Source: Candidatus Brocadiaceae bacterium (lineage in GTDB: Bacteria; Planctomycetota; Brocadiia; SM23-32). Taken from it: DNA of 8,087 nt. The position numbers and the translations under genes were made by a program. Position 1 is the stretch's first letter, and each line of letters opens with the position of its first letter. The notes below the pieces were generated by a model. The model was not told the origin of the DNA. It saw nothing but the letters and a program-made list of their open reading frames with translations, and did not search any database. The stretch covers positions 1 to 8,087 of the forward strand of contig PWZK01000222.1 in NCBI GenBank assembly GCA_003567495.1. The letters run 5' to 3'. Positions 1 to 5,408 of the stretch are shown one piece after another.

Positions 1-28
1 GCCTGTGCGTGTCCGCACGCAGACAGGC
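1..28. repeat. Bulged 11-bp hairpin at the left edge
   Basis: The arms are GCCTGT plus GCGTG (1-11) and CACGC plus ACAGGC (16-20 and 23-28). They enclose a TCCG loop and leave a two-base AG bulge on the right side. No T-run follows on the plus strand, so it is not a canonical terminator in that direction. What lies left of it cannot be seen, so it could belong to a gene outside the window. Confidence 0.6.
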
Positions 29-93
29 TGTATTCATATACGCGAAGCGCAGCCTGACAAAGCAGATGCACCGCTGGGAATGCGCCCTCAGGG

Positions 94-112
94 CCTGCCT
101 GCTGCAGGCAGG
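94..112. repeat. Near-perfect palindrome CCTGCCTGC-T-GCAGGCAGG
   Basis: Nine-base arms (94-102 and 104-112) are perfectly complementary around a single central T. Exactly the same two arms occur again at 2983-2991 and 3003-3011 with a longer loop, and both copies are followed by TA. This suggests a dispersed REP-like or MITE-like element rather than a gene-specific regulator. A short TTTTTTG tract follows at about 122-128, so a terminator role for an upstream plus-strand transcript is possible. Confidence 0.65.
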
Positions 113-229
113 TAAACCGCCTTTTTTGAGGCTAAAATACAGAGTGTGATTTTCAAAAGTTGCAAAATGTGCTTGCAAGATTAAACATAACAGTCTTTTA
201 TATTAAAATTTGCCGTTGGTTTATGAAAT

Positions 230-724
230 ATGCGGGTTAAAAGGGCATATCTTGACATAGAAACCACCGGTTTGAGTCCGCTCAACTCCAGGTTGACGGT
301 GATCGGAATCGGTCTGGAATTTGATGTAAACATCCGGTTGCATCAACTTTTCGGTGATGATCTTACGAGCGAGGCCGTTTGCAATGTATTGCAAGACGTG
401 GAGCGGCTATATACCTACAACGGCAATCGTTTCGACCTGCCATTTATAAAGTCCCGGTTAAAGGTTGACATAAAAAGAGTTTGCAGGCATACGGATCTCA
501 TGTATTCGTGTTGGCGACAGGGCCTGAAGGGCGGGCTTAAGAGGGTGGAACAGGTGCTTGGAATCACGCGTGAACTGCCGGATGTGGGCGGTCTGGACGC
601 TGTCAGGTGGTGGATGCAGTATGAGCGCAATGGAGATGCCGAGGCGCTTGATTTACTGCTAAGGTATAATGGCGAAGACGTAGAGAATCTAAAAAAGCTG
701 AGAGAATGGCTGAATGTGAGCTGA
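230..724 (+). CDS. YprB-like RNase H-fold 3'-5' exonuclease (DEDD superfamily)
   Basis: This 164-residue protein is essentially one exonuclease domain. The Exo I motif YLDIETTGL (residues 7-15) supplies the Asp and Glu metal ligands. The Exo II-like segment is YTYNGNRFDLPFI (about 61-73), with its Asp after the NGxxF turn. The Exo III-like segment near the C terminus is YNGEDVENLKKL, with a late Asp. This order and spacing fit the YprB/RNase_H_2 family of predicted DNA/RNA 3'-5' exonucleases. The protein is shorter than Bacillus YprB, lacking its extra C-terminal repeats, so it is a stand-alone domain. The ATG at 230 is chosen because the first motif begins at once after it; the Shine-Dalgarno signal is poor. 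It lies 58 bases upstream of the glycosyltransferase gene on the same strand, but no functional link is apparent. Substrate is unknown; the family call is firm, the cellular role is not. Confidence 0.82.
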   Translation: MRVKRAYLDIETTGLSPLNSRLTVIGIGLEFDVNIRLHQLFGDDLTSEAVCNVLQDVERLYTYNGNRFDLPFIKSRLKVDIKRVCRHTDLMYSCWRQGLKGGLKRVEQVLGITRELPDVGGLDAVRWWMQYERNGDAEALDLLLRYNGEDVENLKKLREWLNVS

Positions 725-729
725 AAGTC

Positions 730-757
730 CCGCATGTTCTTAACATGTGGCATCCGC
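730..757 (+). other. Overlapping hairpins between exonuclease and glycosyltransferase genes (possible weak attenuator)
   Basis: CATGTT-CTT-AACATG (733-747) forms a 6-bp stem that extends to 9 bp with C730-G750, C731-G749 and one G-U pair. A second, mutually exclusive 4-bp stem (747-750 with 754-757, loop CAT) is followed directly by TTTTTTC (758-764), the layout of a weak terminator. The two stems share bases 747-750, so only one can form at a time. This could tune read-through into the glycosyltransferase gene, but the terminator stem is short and may be chance. Confidence 0.3.
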
Positions 758-782
758 TTTTTTCATAAATAAACGACATCCC

Positions 783-1934
783 ATGCACATAGCAATTGTT
801 TGCCGTTATCTTACCGCCGGGCGCGGCGGACACGAGCGTTACCTGAAACGTCTGATATTCGCACTCCTGGAGCGCGGTTGTCGAATGACGGTTTTTTCAG
901 GCGACTTCGACTCAGATCTGGCGTGTGACGAAGCGTTAAAGTGTGTGCGGGTTCCTTACGCCCGGTTTCCGCAGTGGCTCCGTTATCTGAGCTTCAATCG
1001 AAACGCGAGGCGGGCGGTAAAAGGCTGTAATGGGAGTTTCGATCTCGTGTTTTCCACCGAATATGTTACGTTCGGCGATTTATATCGAGCAGGCGCCGGT
1101 CTTGAACGCGCCGAGATTGAAAAAAGCGGCACGGCATTCTCCCGGCTGTCAATCAAGAGCATGGTGAAAACCCGGCTTCAGGAAAGGCTGCTGAAGAGCG
1201 CCGGCCTGAACCGTATAATAGTCAATTCCGAATCGATGCGAACTCAGATCGTCCGATTTTACGGAATACCCAAAGATCGCATTGCGCTTATTTATAACGG
1301 CATAGATACGGATAGATTCTCCCCGCGTTTGCGGGCGGCCTCGCGCAGCCGGATGCGGGCCGATCTTGGATTATGCGATGACGACTTTGTATGTCTCACG
1401 GTGGGCACGAATTGGAGACGCAAAGGTATTGACAGAGTGATAAAAATGCCCGGGCTTGTTCCCGCCGCGGGGCTCAGGCTGCTTGTGGTGGGCGAGAAGC
1501 CCGGCGGACGAAAGCTCTCTTCGTTACCGGCCGGCGAGGATCGCGTGGCTTTCTGTGGTTCCACTTCACTTATCGAAGATTATTATGCAGCTTCCGACCT
1601 GTGTATAGTTGCGTCTCGCTACGATCCGGCGCCGAATGTCGTGCTCGAAGCACTGGCCTGTGGTTTGCCTGTGGCTCTGAGCAGTGAGTGCGGTTTGACC
1701 GAATTGTTCAAAGACGGCAAGTGTGGACGGGTTTTTTGCGATGTCAAAAGCCTTGCCGGAGTGGTGGAGCATTTTATGCAGATAAGAGACAGCGAGTCCT
1801 ACCGGATGATGCAGGAAAACGCCGCCTTGAAAGGTAAGAACTTTTCCATGCCCAAGCACGTAGATAAAGTGATGGAGATTTTGCAGACGACGCGGGCTGA
1901 GATTGCTGAAAAAGATAAGTGCGGAGTAGAATAA
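783..1934 (+). CDS. Family-4 glycosyltransferase, WaaG-like (LPS core type)
   Basis: This is a 383-residue GT-B fold, retaining glycosyltransferase. The N-terminal Rossmann half opens with MHIAIVCRYL and the glycine-rich loop GRGGHERYL (residues 13-21). Further on come DLYRAGAGL, as in the WaaG group, and the linker YNGIDTDRF (171-179). The C-terminal half has GTNWRRKG (208-215) and the nucleotide-sugar signature DPAPNVVLEALACGLPV, where Asp281 stands eight positions before Glu289 in place of the usual Glu-x7-Glu. WaaG transfers glucose to a heptose of the LPS inner core in the cytoplasm; the sugar used here is unknown. A GTG at 747 would add 12 residues, but it lies in a hairpin, has no ribosome site and precedes an N terminus typical of the family, so the ATG at 783 is preferred. 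The stop overlaps the start of the next gene (TAATG), implying translational coupling with the kinase. Confidence 0.85.
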   Translation: MHIAIVCRYLTAGRGGHERYLKRLIFALLERGCRMTVFSGDFDSDLACDEALKCVRVPYARFPQWLRYLSFNRNARRAVKGCNGSFDLVFSTEYVTFGDLYRAGAGLERAEIEKSGTAFSRLSIKSMVKTRLQERLLKSAGLNRIIVNSESMRTQIVRFYGIPKDRIALIYNGIDTDRFSPRLRAASRSRMRADLGLCDDDFVCLTVGTNWRRKGIDRVIKMPGLVPAAGLRLLVVGEKPGGRKLSSLPAGEDRVAFCGSTSLIEDYYAASDLCIVASRYDPAPNVVLEALACGLPVALSSECGLTELFKDGKCGRVFCDVKSLAGVVEHFMQIRDSESYRMMQENAALKGKNFSMPKHVDKVMEILQTTRAEIAEKDKCGVE

Positions 1935-2788
1935 TGTCAAAATTGAATGTATCCGGTCGCGAGCTGGAATTGGTCAAAGATCTCGCGAAAGTGCATCGAA
2001 CGGACGGGATGACGCTGTTTTTGCGCCGTGACCTCGAACTCGATCCCCGGCCTTTCATGGAACTACTTGCGTCTGATGAGCCCGGAAAGACCATGCAACC
2101 GAATAAGGGAAGATTTGTTATAAAGTCGATGCAATCGGGTATCGGACCCCTGGCGGTCAAGCGATTTCATTACCACAGAACGTACCGCCGAAAGCAGCGA
2201 TGGTTTATGGGATACGCATGGCAGGCCGCGCAAGGGCCGCAGCAGTTTGTCCGATCGCTTTACGCTTTTTCACGCGGCCATCGGGTTGTCGAGCCCGTTT
2301 TGGCGCTGAGGCGGCCGGTCGGTCGCGCGAGGCAGGAGAGCTTGCTGGTGACGCGCATGGTGGTGGGGAGATCGCTTAAAAACCTCTTTCTTGATCCGGC
2401 CGTTGAACTCGAAGACAAGTTTGTTCTTTTCAGGCACGGGCTGGGCGCTTTGAAGTCGATGCATTCCGACGGGATCGCTTTCGGCGACGCCCAGACAAGG
2501 CACCAGATAATGGATGCCGCAGGGTGGCTGTGGTGGCTCGATTTCGACAAAATGGCCATAAGCTCCGCTGGCTACTGCAGGCGCGATCGTGATCTGAGAC
2601 GCTTTTTCAGTTCGGCTTTGCTCAGAATCAGCCAGTCGGGAGCGGATTTTGATGCGGCTTTCGAGGGCATGCTGCAGCGGCTTGATGCAACCTACCCGCT
2701 GCATCCGATATGGCGAAGAATACTGATCCTGGAGATCGGGAAAAGGCTGAAACGCATGCGTAAGAGACCCGGGTTTCAACGAATGTAA
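1934..2788 (+). CDS. WaaP/Kdo-kinase-like lipopolysaccharide sugar kinase
   Basis: This 284-residue protein is related to eukaryotic-type kinases in the WaaP/KdkA/InaA group, which phosphorylate heptose or Kdo in the LPS inner core at the cytoplasmic face of the membrane. Visible landmarks are the ATP-binding strand lysine in PLAVKRFH (Lys76), the hinge-like segment SLLVTRMVVGRSL (137-149), a catalytic loop FGDAQTRH with Asp185 and His190, and the metal-binding strand WLDFDKMAI with Asp203 and Asp205. The Asp-x4-His spacing matches the HRDCYICH loop of WaaP rather than the HxDxxxxN loop of protein kinases. The C-terminal CRRDRDLRRF segment also fits the family. The ATG at 1934 has GGAG seven bases upstream (1923-1926) and overlaps the stop of the glycosyltransferase gene; a GTG at 1919 would add five residues but lacks that spacing. 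Cotranslation with a WaaG-like enzyme supports an LPS core role. The precise sugar, and whether the divergent site is active, are unproven. Confidence 0.75.
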   Translation: MSKLNVSGRELELVKDLAKVHRTDGMTLFLRRDLELDPRPFMELLASDEPGKTMQPNKGRFVIKSMQSGIGPLAVKRFHYHRTYRRKQRWFMGYAWQAAQGPQQFVRSLYAFSRGHRVVEPVLALRRPVGRARQESLLVTRMVVGRSLKNLFLDPAVELEDKFVLFRHGLGALKSMHSDGIAFGDAQTRHQIMDAAGWLWWLDFDKMAISSAGYCRRDRDLRRFFSSALLRISQSGADFDAAFEGMLQRLDATYPLHPIWRRILILEIGKRLKRMRKRPGFQRM

Positions 2789-2811
2789 TGTAAGCCCAAC
2801 CCGGACAAGCC

Positions 2812-2839
2812 GGAATCTGGAATGAGGAATGTGGAATTA
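2812..2839 (+). repeat. Heptamer tandem repeat GGAATNN x4
   Basis: Four consecutive seven-base units, GGAATCT, GGAATGA, GGAATGT and GGAATTA, start 23 bases after the kinase stop. The first five bases are invariant and the last two vary. Short heptameric arrays of this kind are common in intergenic DNA of several uncultured lineages, which I recall but have not checked. The array is not CRISPR-like: there are no spacers. Confidence 0.8.
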
Positions 2840-2885
2840 AATCTTTTTGCCAAAAAAACAATATAATTACAAATAAAATACTATG

Positions 2886-2913
2886 CATTTTCAGAGACTT
2901 CGCTCTGAAAATG
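2886..2913. repeat. Perfect 11-bp hairpin CATTTTCAGAG / CTCTGAAAATG
   Basis: The 11-base arms (2886-2896 and 2903-2913) are perfectly complementary with loop ACTTCG. This is the first and longest uninterrupted stem of the island and the first structure downstream of the kinase gene. No T-run follows on either strand, so it is not a textbook intrinsic terminator. It starts 19 bases after the TATAAT box, so any RNA started there would begin with or close to this hairpin. Confidence 0.75.
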
Positions 2914-2982
2914 GGGCGCCTTCGGCGGGGCAAACAGAGAAGCCCGCACCACAATCACAGGCCCGAAGGGCCGACTCACCCG

Positions 2983-3011
2983 CCTGCCTGCCGCGCTGCG
3001 GCGCAGGCAGG
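2983..3011. repeat. Second copy of the CCTGCCTGC / GCAGGCAGG inverted repeat
   Basis: The arms at 2983-2991 and 3003-3011 are identical to those at 94-112. Here the loop is 11 bases long and can form a small inner CCGC/GCGG stem (2991-2994 with 2998-3001). Both copies continue with TA after the right arm. The repeat therefore brackets the three-gene plus-strand cluster. Confidence 0.65.
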
Positions 3012-3124
3012 TAGCCCCGGGTGACCGAAGGGAACCCGGGGAAAACGGTGTCACCCTGCACAAGAGCCCCGACGGGGCGACTCAAGAAAGGGGCTTGCCC
3101 TATGTCCCCGCTTTCCTTTGAATC

Positions 3125-3144
3125 GCCCTTTCAGGGCTCTTTTC
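3125..3144 (+). terminator. Possible weak intrinsic terminator inside the island
   Basis: A 5-bp G+C-rich stem, GCCCT-TTC-AGGGC (3125-3137), is followed by TCTTTTC. This fits a weak plus-strand terminator about 340 bases beyond the kinase stop. The stem is short and is only one of many similar hairpins, so it may be no more than another repeat unit. No better terminator was found closer to the kinase gene. Confidence 0.3.
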
Positions 3145-3162
3145 TGTTGTCTGCACGAGTTT

Positions 3163-3205
3163 CCCGGGGTTACAGCGCCCAACGACATGGCGCTTCCACC
3201 CCGGG
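3163..3205. repeat. Two-part hairpin CCCGGGGT...AGCGCC / GGCGCT...ACCCCGGG
   Basis: The outer arms CCCGGGGT (3163-3170) and ACCCCGGG (3198-3205) and the inner arms AGCGCC (3174-3179) and GGCGCT (3189-3194) are both perfect. They are separated by small 3-base internal loops, with a 9-base apical loop. The outer stem reuses the CCCGGG core of the hairpin at 3015-3041. The preservation of both stems suggests structure is maintained. Confidence 0.7.
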
Positions 3206-3289
3206 CTATTAATCAGTCGGCCCTTCGGGACTGACGGCAAACGATATTATCTTTTAGTACATCGACAATTTGTTATTGATGTCTGGATA

Positions 3290-3317
3290 TTAAGCGCCTA
3301 CCGAAGCAGGCGCTTAA
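3290..3317. repeat. Perfect 10-bp inverted repeat TTAAGCGCCT / AGGCGCTTAA
   Basis: The arms are 3290-3299 and 3308-3317, with loop ACCGAAGC. The repeat lies 113 bases beyond the stop of the minus-strand sigma-54 activator gene. Neither side has a T-run, so it is a candidate mRNA 3'-end stabiliser or rho-dependent end rather than an intrinsic terminator. A protein-binding palindrome is an alternative. Confidence 0.65.
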
Positions 3318-3429
3318 AGCGCGATATGTTATAGCCTGTGGCGGAGTGATGCGAAGCCATAGGAGAGGAGATCGCATAAACGGGAGTCCTGAAGGGACGA
3401 TATGAACGATCGCGCACAATGGCGCTTAT

Positions 3430-5088
3430 CTATCCTTTTGCGCCTTTTGGAGAAGTTTTATCTTCTATCCCGAGTTCTTTTATTTTATTTCTGACTGTAT
3501 TTCGGCTTATCCCGAGCTCTTCAGCGGCCCTGGTGCGTGTATATGCGTGTTTTGCAAGCACCTGTTCGATAAGTATTTTCTCCACGCCCGACATTACTTT
3601 TTCATAGACATTTTTCCCGCTGCCTTTTGCAGTTATGTTTTCTATGAATTGCCGGGCATCCGTTTCTTCGTTTCCCTTCAATCCCGGCCGTGGAGCTGCA
3701 TCATCCGTGCGTGTATAGCTTCTTACCGAGACCGGTAGCAACGCGGGAGTTATAGTGCCGCTGTGGCTCAGCACCACCGCCCGTTCCATGCAGCTTTCCA
3801 GTTCTCTGACATTCCCGGGCCAGGGAAATTTAAGAAGCATGTCTAGGACTTCCCGGGAAAGTCTGGAAACTTCCTTGCCGCATTCCCTGTTATACTTTTC
3901 AAGGAAAAAGTCCACCAAAAACGGTATATCTTCGCGGCGTTCTCTGAGGGATGGTATGAAAATTGGAATAACGTTCAGCCTGTAATATAGGTCTTCGCGA
4001 AAACGCCCCTCGCTTATTTCGGCTTCAAGATCTGCATTGGTCGCTGCTACGACTCGAACGTCCGATTTTATCGTTTTTACCCCGCCCACCCTTTCGAACT
4101 CCTTTTCCTGCAGCACACGCAGCAATTTGACCTGAAGCCGCCCACTGACCGTTCCTATTTCGTCGAGAAAAATAGTGCCGCCGTCGGAGAGCTCGAATCT
4201 GCCTTGTTTTTGTGTGGTCGCTCCCGTAAAAGATCCTTTTTCATGGCCAAACAGCTCGCTCTCAAGCAGATTTTCCGAAAGCGCGCTGCAGTTTACTTTT
4301 ATGAACGGTCCTTCGCTGCGATTACTGTTGTAATGTATGAGCCCGGCCACCAGTTCTTTCCCGGTGCCCGTCTCTCCGCGCAGCAGCACCGTGGCATTAC
4401 TTTTTGCCACCGTGGCCGCAGTGGCGATCACGTCCTGCATCCTTGAACTCGCAGCCACGATATTGCCGAAGCGATAACGCGAATGCAGGTCCTTTTTCAG
4501 GCGCATATTTTCAGCCAGCAGCTCCCGCCGCTCCATCATCACCATCCTGTTGATCTTCATGGCCTGTCCCACCAGCGCGGCGATGATCTGCAGCAAACGA
4601 AGATCCTTCTCCAGGGTTATGTTATCGGTAAAAGAGCGATCTATGCTTATCGCCCCCACCACCTCTTTGTCGGAACGGATCGGCACGCAGACAAAAGACA
4701 CAGTATCGCGCAGTTTTTCCGCTTTTCGGGCTCCCGTCCGATCGAGAAAGGCCGAATGTTTGCTTATATCCTCAACCGCTACCGGCTTGCCGGTTAAAAC
4801 GACCTGTCCCGTAACGCCTTCCCCCGGCTTATAGCGGCCCTTTCTCATTTCTGCTCCGCTCAACCCGTGCGCCGCCGCTATTCTCAGTTCGTCAGAACAC
4901 TCGTCGTGGATGACAAGAGTGCCGCGTCGCATATGGAGCCGGCGCGCGAGAATGTCCATCGTATCCTCAAACACCCTGTTTATCTCAAGCGCCTCGCCGA
5001 CGGCTATACTTGTCTCCTTCAAGACGCTCATTTCCAGCTCTTCCCGACTTATCCCCGAATCGACGCCGTTGCGTCCTTCACCCTGCAT
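3430..5088 (-). CDS. Sigma-54-dependent transcriptional activator (GAF-AAA+-Fis), NifA-like
   Basis: This 552-residue bacterial enhancer-binding protein has three domains. The GAF sensor is at about 20-180 and includes [32 protein letters not shown] and VSFVCVPI, wording very close to the GAF domain of NifA. The AAA+ domain (about 208-450) has Walker A GETGTGKE (238-245), the sigma-54 contact loop as GSFTGA (285-290, Ser for the usual Ala), Walker B GGTIFLDE (303-310), the arginine-finger region [11 protein letters not shown] (363-373) and WPGNVREL (423-430). The C-terminal Fis-type helix-turn-helix is at about 500-543 ([20 protein letters not shown]). It should hydrolyse ATP to open promoters held by sigma-54 RNA polymerase. 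A GTG at 5268 would add 60 low-complexity residues, but the ATG at 5088 has a strong GGGAGGGG ribosome site and is preferred. No receiver domain is present, so a ligand or partner probably controls the GAF domain. No nif gene is visible; calling it NifA would be unsafe. Confidence 0.9.
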   Translation of the reverse strand: MQGEGRNGVDSGISREELEMSVLKETSIAVGEALEINRVFEDTMDILARRLHMRRGTLVIHDECSDELRIAAAHGLSGAEMRKGRYKPGEGVTGQVVLTGKPVAVEDISKHSAFLDRTGARKAEKLRDTVSFVCVPIRSDKEVVGAISIDRSFTDNITLEKDLRLLQIIAALVGQAMKINRMVMMERRELLAENMRLKKDLHSRYRFGNIVAASSRMQDVIATAATVAKSNATVLLRGETGTGKELVAGLIHYNSNRSEGPFIKVNCSALSENLLESELFGHEKGSFTGATTQKQGRFELSDGGTIFLDEIGTVSGRLQVKLLRVLQEKEFERVGGVKTIKSDVRVVAATNADLEAEISEGRFREDLYYRLNVIPIFIPSLRERREDIPFLVDFFLEKYNRECGKEVSRLSREVLDMLLKFPWPGNVRELESCMERAVVLSHSGTITPALLPVSVRSYTRTDDAAPRPGLKGNEETDARQFIENITAKGSGKNVYEKVMSGVEKILIEQVLAKHAYTRTRAAEELGISRNTVRNKIKELGIEDKTSPKGAKG

Positions 5089-5092
5089 TTTT

Positions 5093-5100
5093 CCCCTCCC
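5093..5100 (-). promoter_or_regulatory. Strong ribosome binding site fixing the activator start
   Basis: On the minus strand the sequence reads GGGAGGGGAAAAATG. Its GGAGG core lies six bases before the ATG at 5088. This is the strongest Shine-Dalgarno match in the window. It supports the 552-residue form over the 612-residue reading from the upstream GTG. Confidence 0.8.
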
Positions 5101-5180
5101 ATGCACTGCACGATACGATGAAGCTTTGTGATCTGGAAGCGTCTCCCATCTCCGTTTCAAGCGGAATTGGTTTTGATTTT

Positions 5181-5217
5181 CAGAACCGGAAGCGGTTCTG
5201 CCGGAATAATTTCCGGC
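5181..5217. repeat. Two abutting palindromes in the activator leader
   Basis: CAGAACCG-GAAG-CGGTTCTG (5181-5200, 8-bp arms) directly joins GCCGGAA-TAAT-TTCCGGC (5200-5217, 7-bp arms), sharing base 5200. Both are perfect and centred about 18 bases apart, close to two helical turns, about 93-108 bases upstream of the ATG. Tandem dyads at this spacing suggest a pair of protein-binding sites, possibly for autoregulation. Neither strand gives hairpin plus T-run in the direction of transcription. Confidence 0.55.
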
Positions 5218-5320
5218 ATATCGATTATCAAAGCGTCCGGTTTCTGTTGCCAGTTCAGACTGCCGCACAAAAAGTGAGTTAAAGTCGACGTATAGGATTT
5301 ATAGGCCCCATAAGACGTAT

Positions 5321-5370
5321 ATGCCACAACATAGTGTGGCCGCTGGCATTTGTATAACAGGCTCTTATAC
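5321..5370. repeat. Competing inverted repeats just downstream of transketolase
   Basis: GCCACA-ACATAG-TGTGGC (5323-5340) and ATGCCA/TGGCAT (5321-5326 with 5344-5349) share bases and cannot both form. A third dyad, GTATAA/TTATAC (5352-5370), lies beside them, nearer the transketolase stop. They could be the 3' end signals of the transketolase transcript or part of a switch ahead of the activator gene. A weak GGG-TTAG-CCC followed by CGCATTTTT spans the transketolase stop on the minus strand. Confidence 0.4.
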
Positions 5371-5408
5371 CACTTAAAAGAAAAATTGCTATTGTGAAAA
5401 ATGCGGGG

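Larger units (their letters stand above)
1..229. other. Non-coding region with hairpins upstream of the exonuclease gene
   Basis: No plausible gene is seen in this stretch. Its first 120 bases are G+C-rich and full of inverted repeats (1-28, GCCC-TCA-GGGC at 84-94, and 94-112). The last 100 bases turn A+T-rich, as expected for a promoter region ahead of the gene starting at 230. Promoter-like words are present (TTGCAA at 173-178 and TATATT at 199-204), but the 20-base spacing between them is too long for a standard sigma-70 promoter, so no promoter is called. The G+C-rich part resembles the island at 2886-3233 and may be the tail of an island extending left of the window. Confidence 0.6.
2886..3233. 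repeat. G+C-rich multi-hairpin repeat island
   Basis: Small inverted repeats are packed almost end to end. They are CGCC-TTC-GGCG (2917-2927), GGCCC-GAA-GGGCC (2960-2972), CCTGCCTGC/GCAGGCAGG (2983-3011), CCCCGGGT/ACCCCGGG (3015-3041), GCCCC-GAC-GGGGC (3066-3078), GCCCT-TTC-AGGGC (3125-3137), a two-part stem at 3163-3205 and CAGTC/GACTG (3214-3233). The A+T-richer hairpin at 2886-2913 leads the array. Many loops are the trinucleotides GAA, TTC or GAC. The design is that of a dispersed structured intergenic element, not a protein gene. It could act as a bidirectional transcription block between convergent genes or be a non-coding RNA. I do not recognise a named RNA family. Confidence 0.6.
2789..3429. 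other. Convergent intergenic region, no protein gene supported
   Basis: This 641-base region lies between the 3' ends of the kinase gene (plus strand) and the sigma-54 activator gene (minus strand). In order it holds a heptamer tandem repeat (2812-2839), an A+T-rich patch with a perfect TATAAT at 2862-2867, a hairpin-rich G+C island (2886-3233), an A+T-rich stretch with a loose inverted repeat (ACATC/GATGT, 3259-3282), a perfect 10-bp inverted repeat (3290-3317), and a purine-rich tail with a small GTCC/GGAC hairpin (3386-3398). Short open frames of 60-64 codons exist on both strands, but they consist of the hairpins read through in different frames and look non-coding. Confidence 0.7.
5089..5408 (-). 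promoter_or_regulatory. Palindrome-rich leader of the sigma-54 activator gene
   Basis: This 320-base gap lies between the transketolase stop and the activator start, both on the minus strand. Its gene-proximal end holds the ribosome site. Farther out are two abutting palindromes (5181-5200 and 5200-5217), a direct repeat GACGTATA at 5287-5294 and 5314-5321 (27 bases apart), competing inverted repeats at 5321-5349, and GTATAA/TTATAC at 5352-5370. The density of dyads suggests operators or an attenuation leader, and a promoter for the activator separate from the transketolase operon. I could not place a convincing sigma-70 or -24/-12 promoter. Confidence 0.45.

Noticed and set aside
3021..3212. 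A 63-codon plus-strand frame in the hairpin island, and similar frames at 2881-3085 on the minus strand
   Set aside because: The frames consist of inverted repeats read as codons, lack ribosome sites, and share no protein motif. The DNA structure explains the sequence better than coding does.
2812..3398. CRISPR array
   Set aside because: The repeats are tandem heptamers or distinct hairpins of differing sequence; there is no constant repeat with regular unique spacers, and no cas gene is present.
3241..3429. tRNA or other standard RNA gene in the convergent intergenic region
   Set aside because: No cloverleaf, T-loop or anticodon-arm pattern could be found on either strand; only isolated inverted repeats are present.
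5089..5268. A 60-residue N-terminal extension of the sigma-54 activator from a GTG at 5268
   Set aside because: The very strong ribosome site before the ATG at 5088, the lack of domain character in the extension and the palindromes within it argue for leader DNA.
5269..5408. A sigma-54 (-24/-12) promoter ahead of the activator gene
   Set aside because: The closest match on the minus strand (TGGCATATACGTCTTA, around 5309-5326) lacks the GC of the -12 element, so it was not called.
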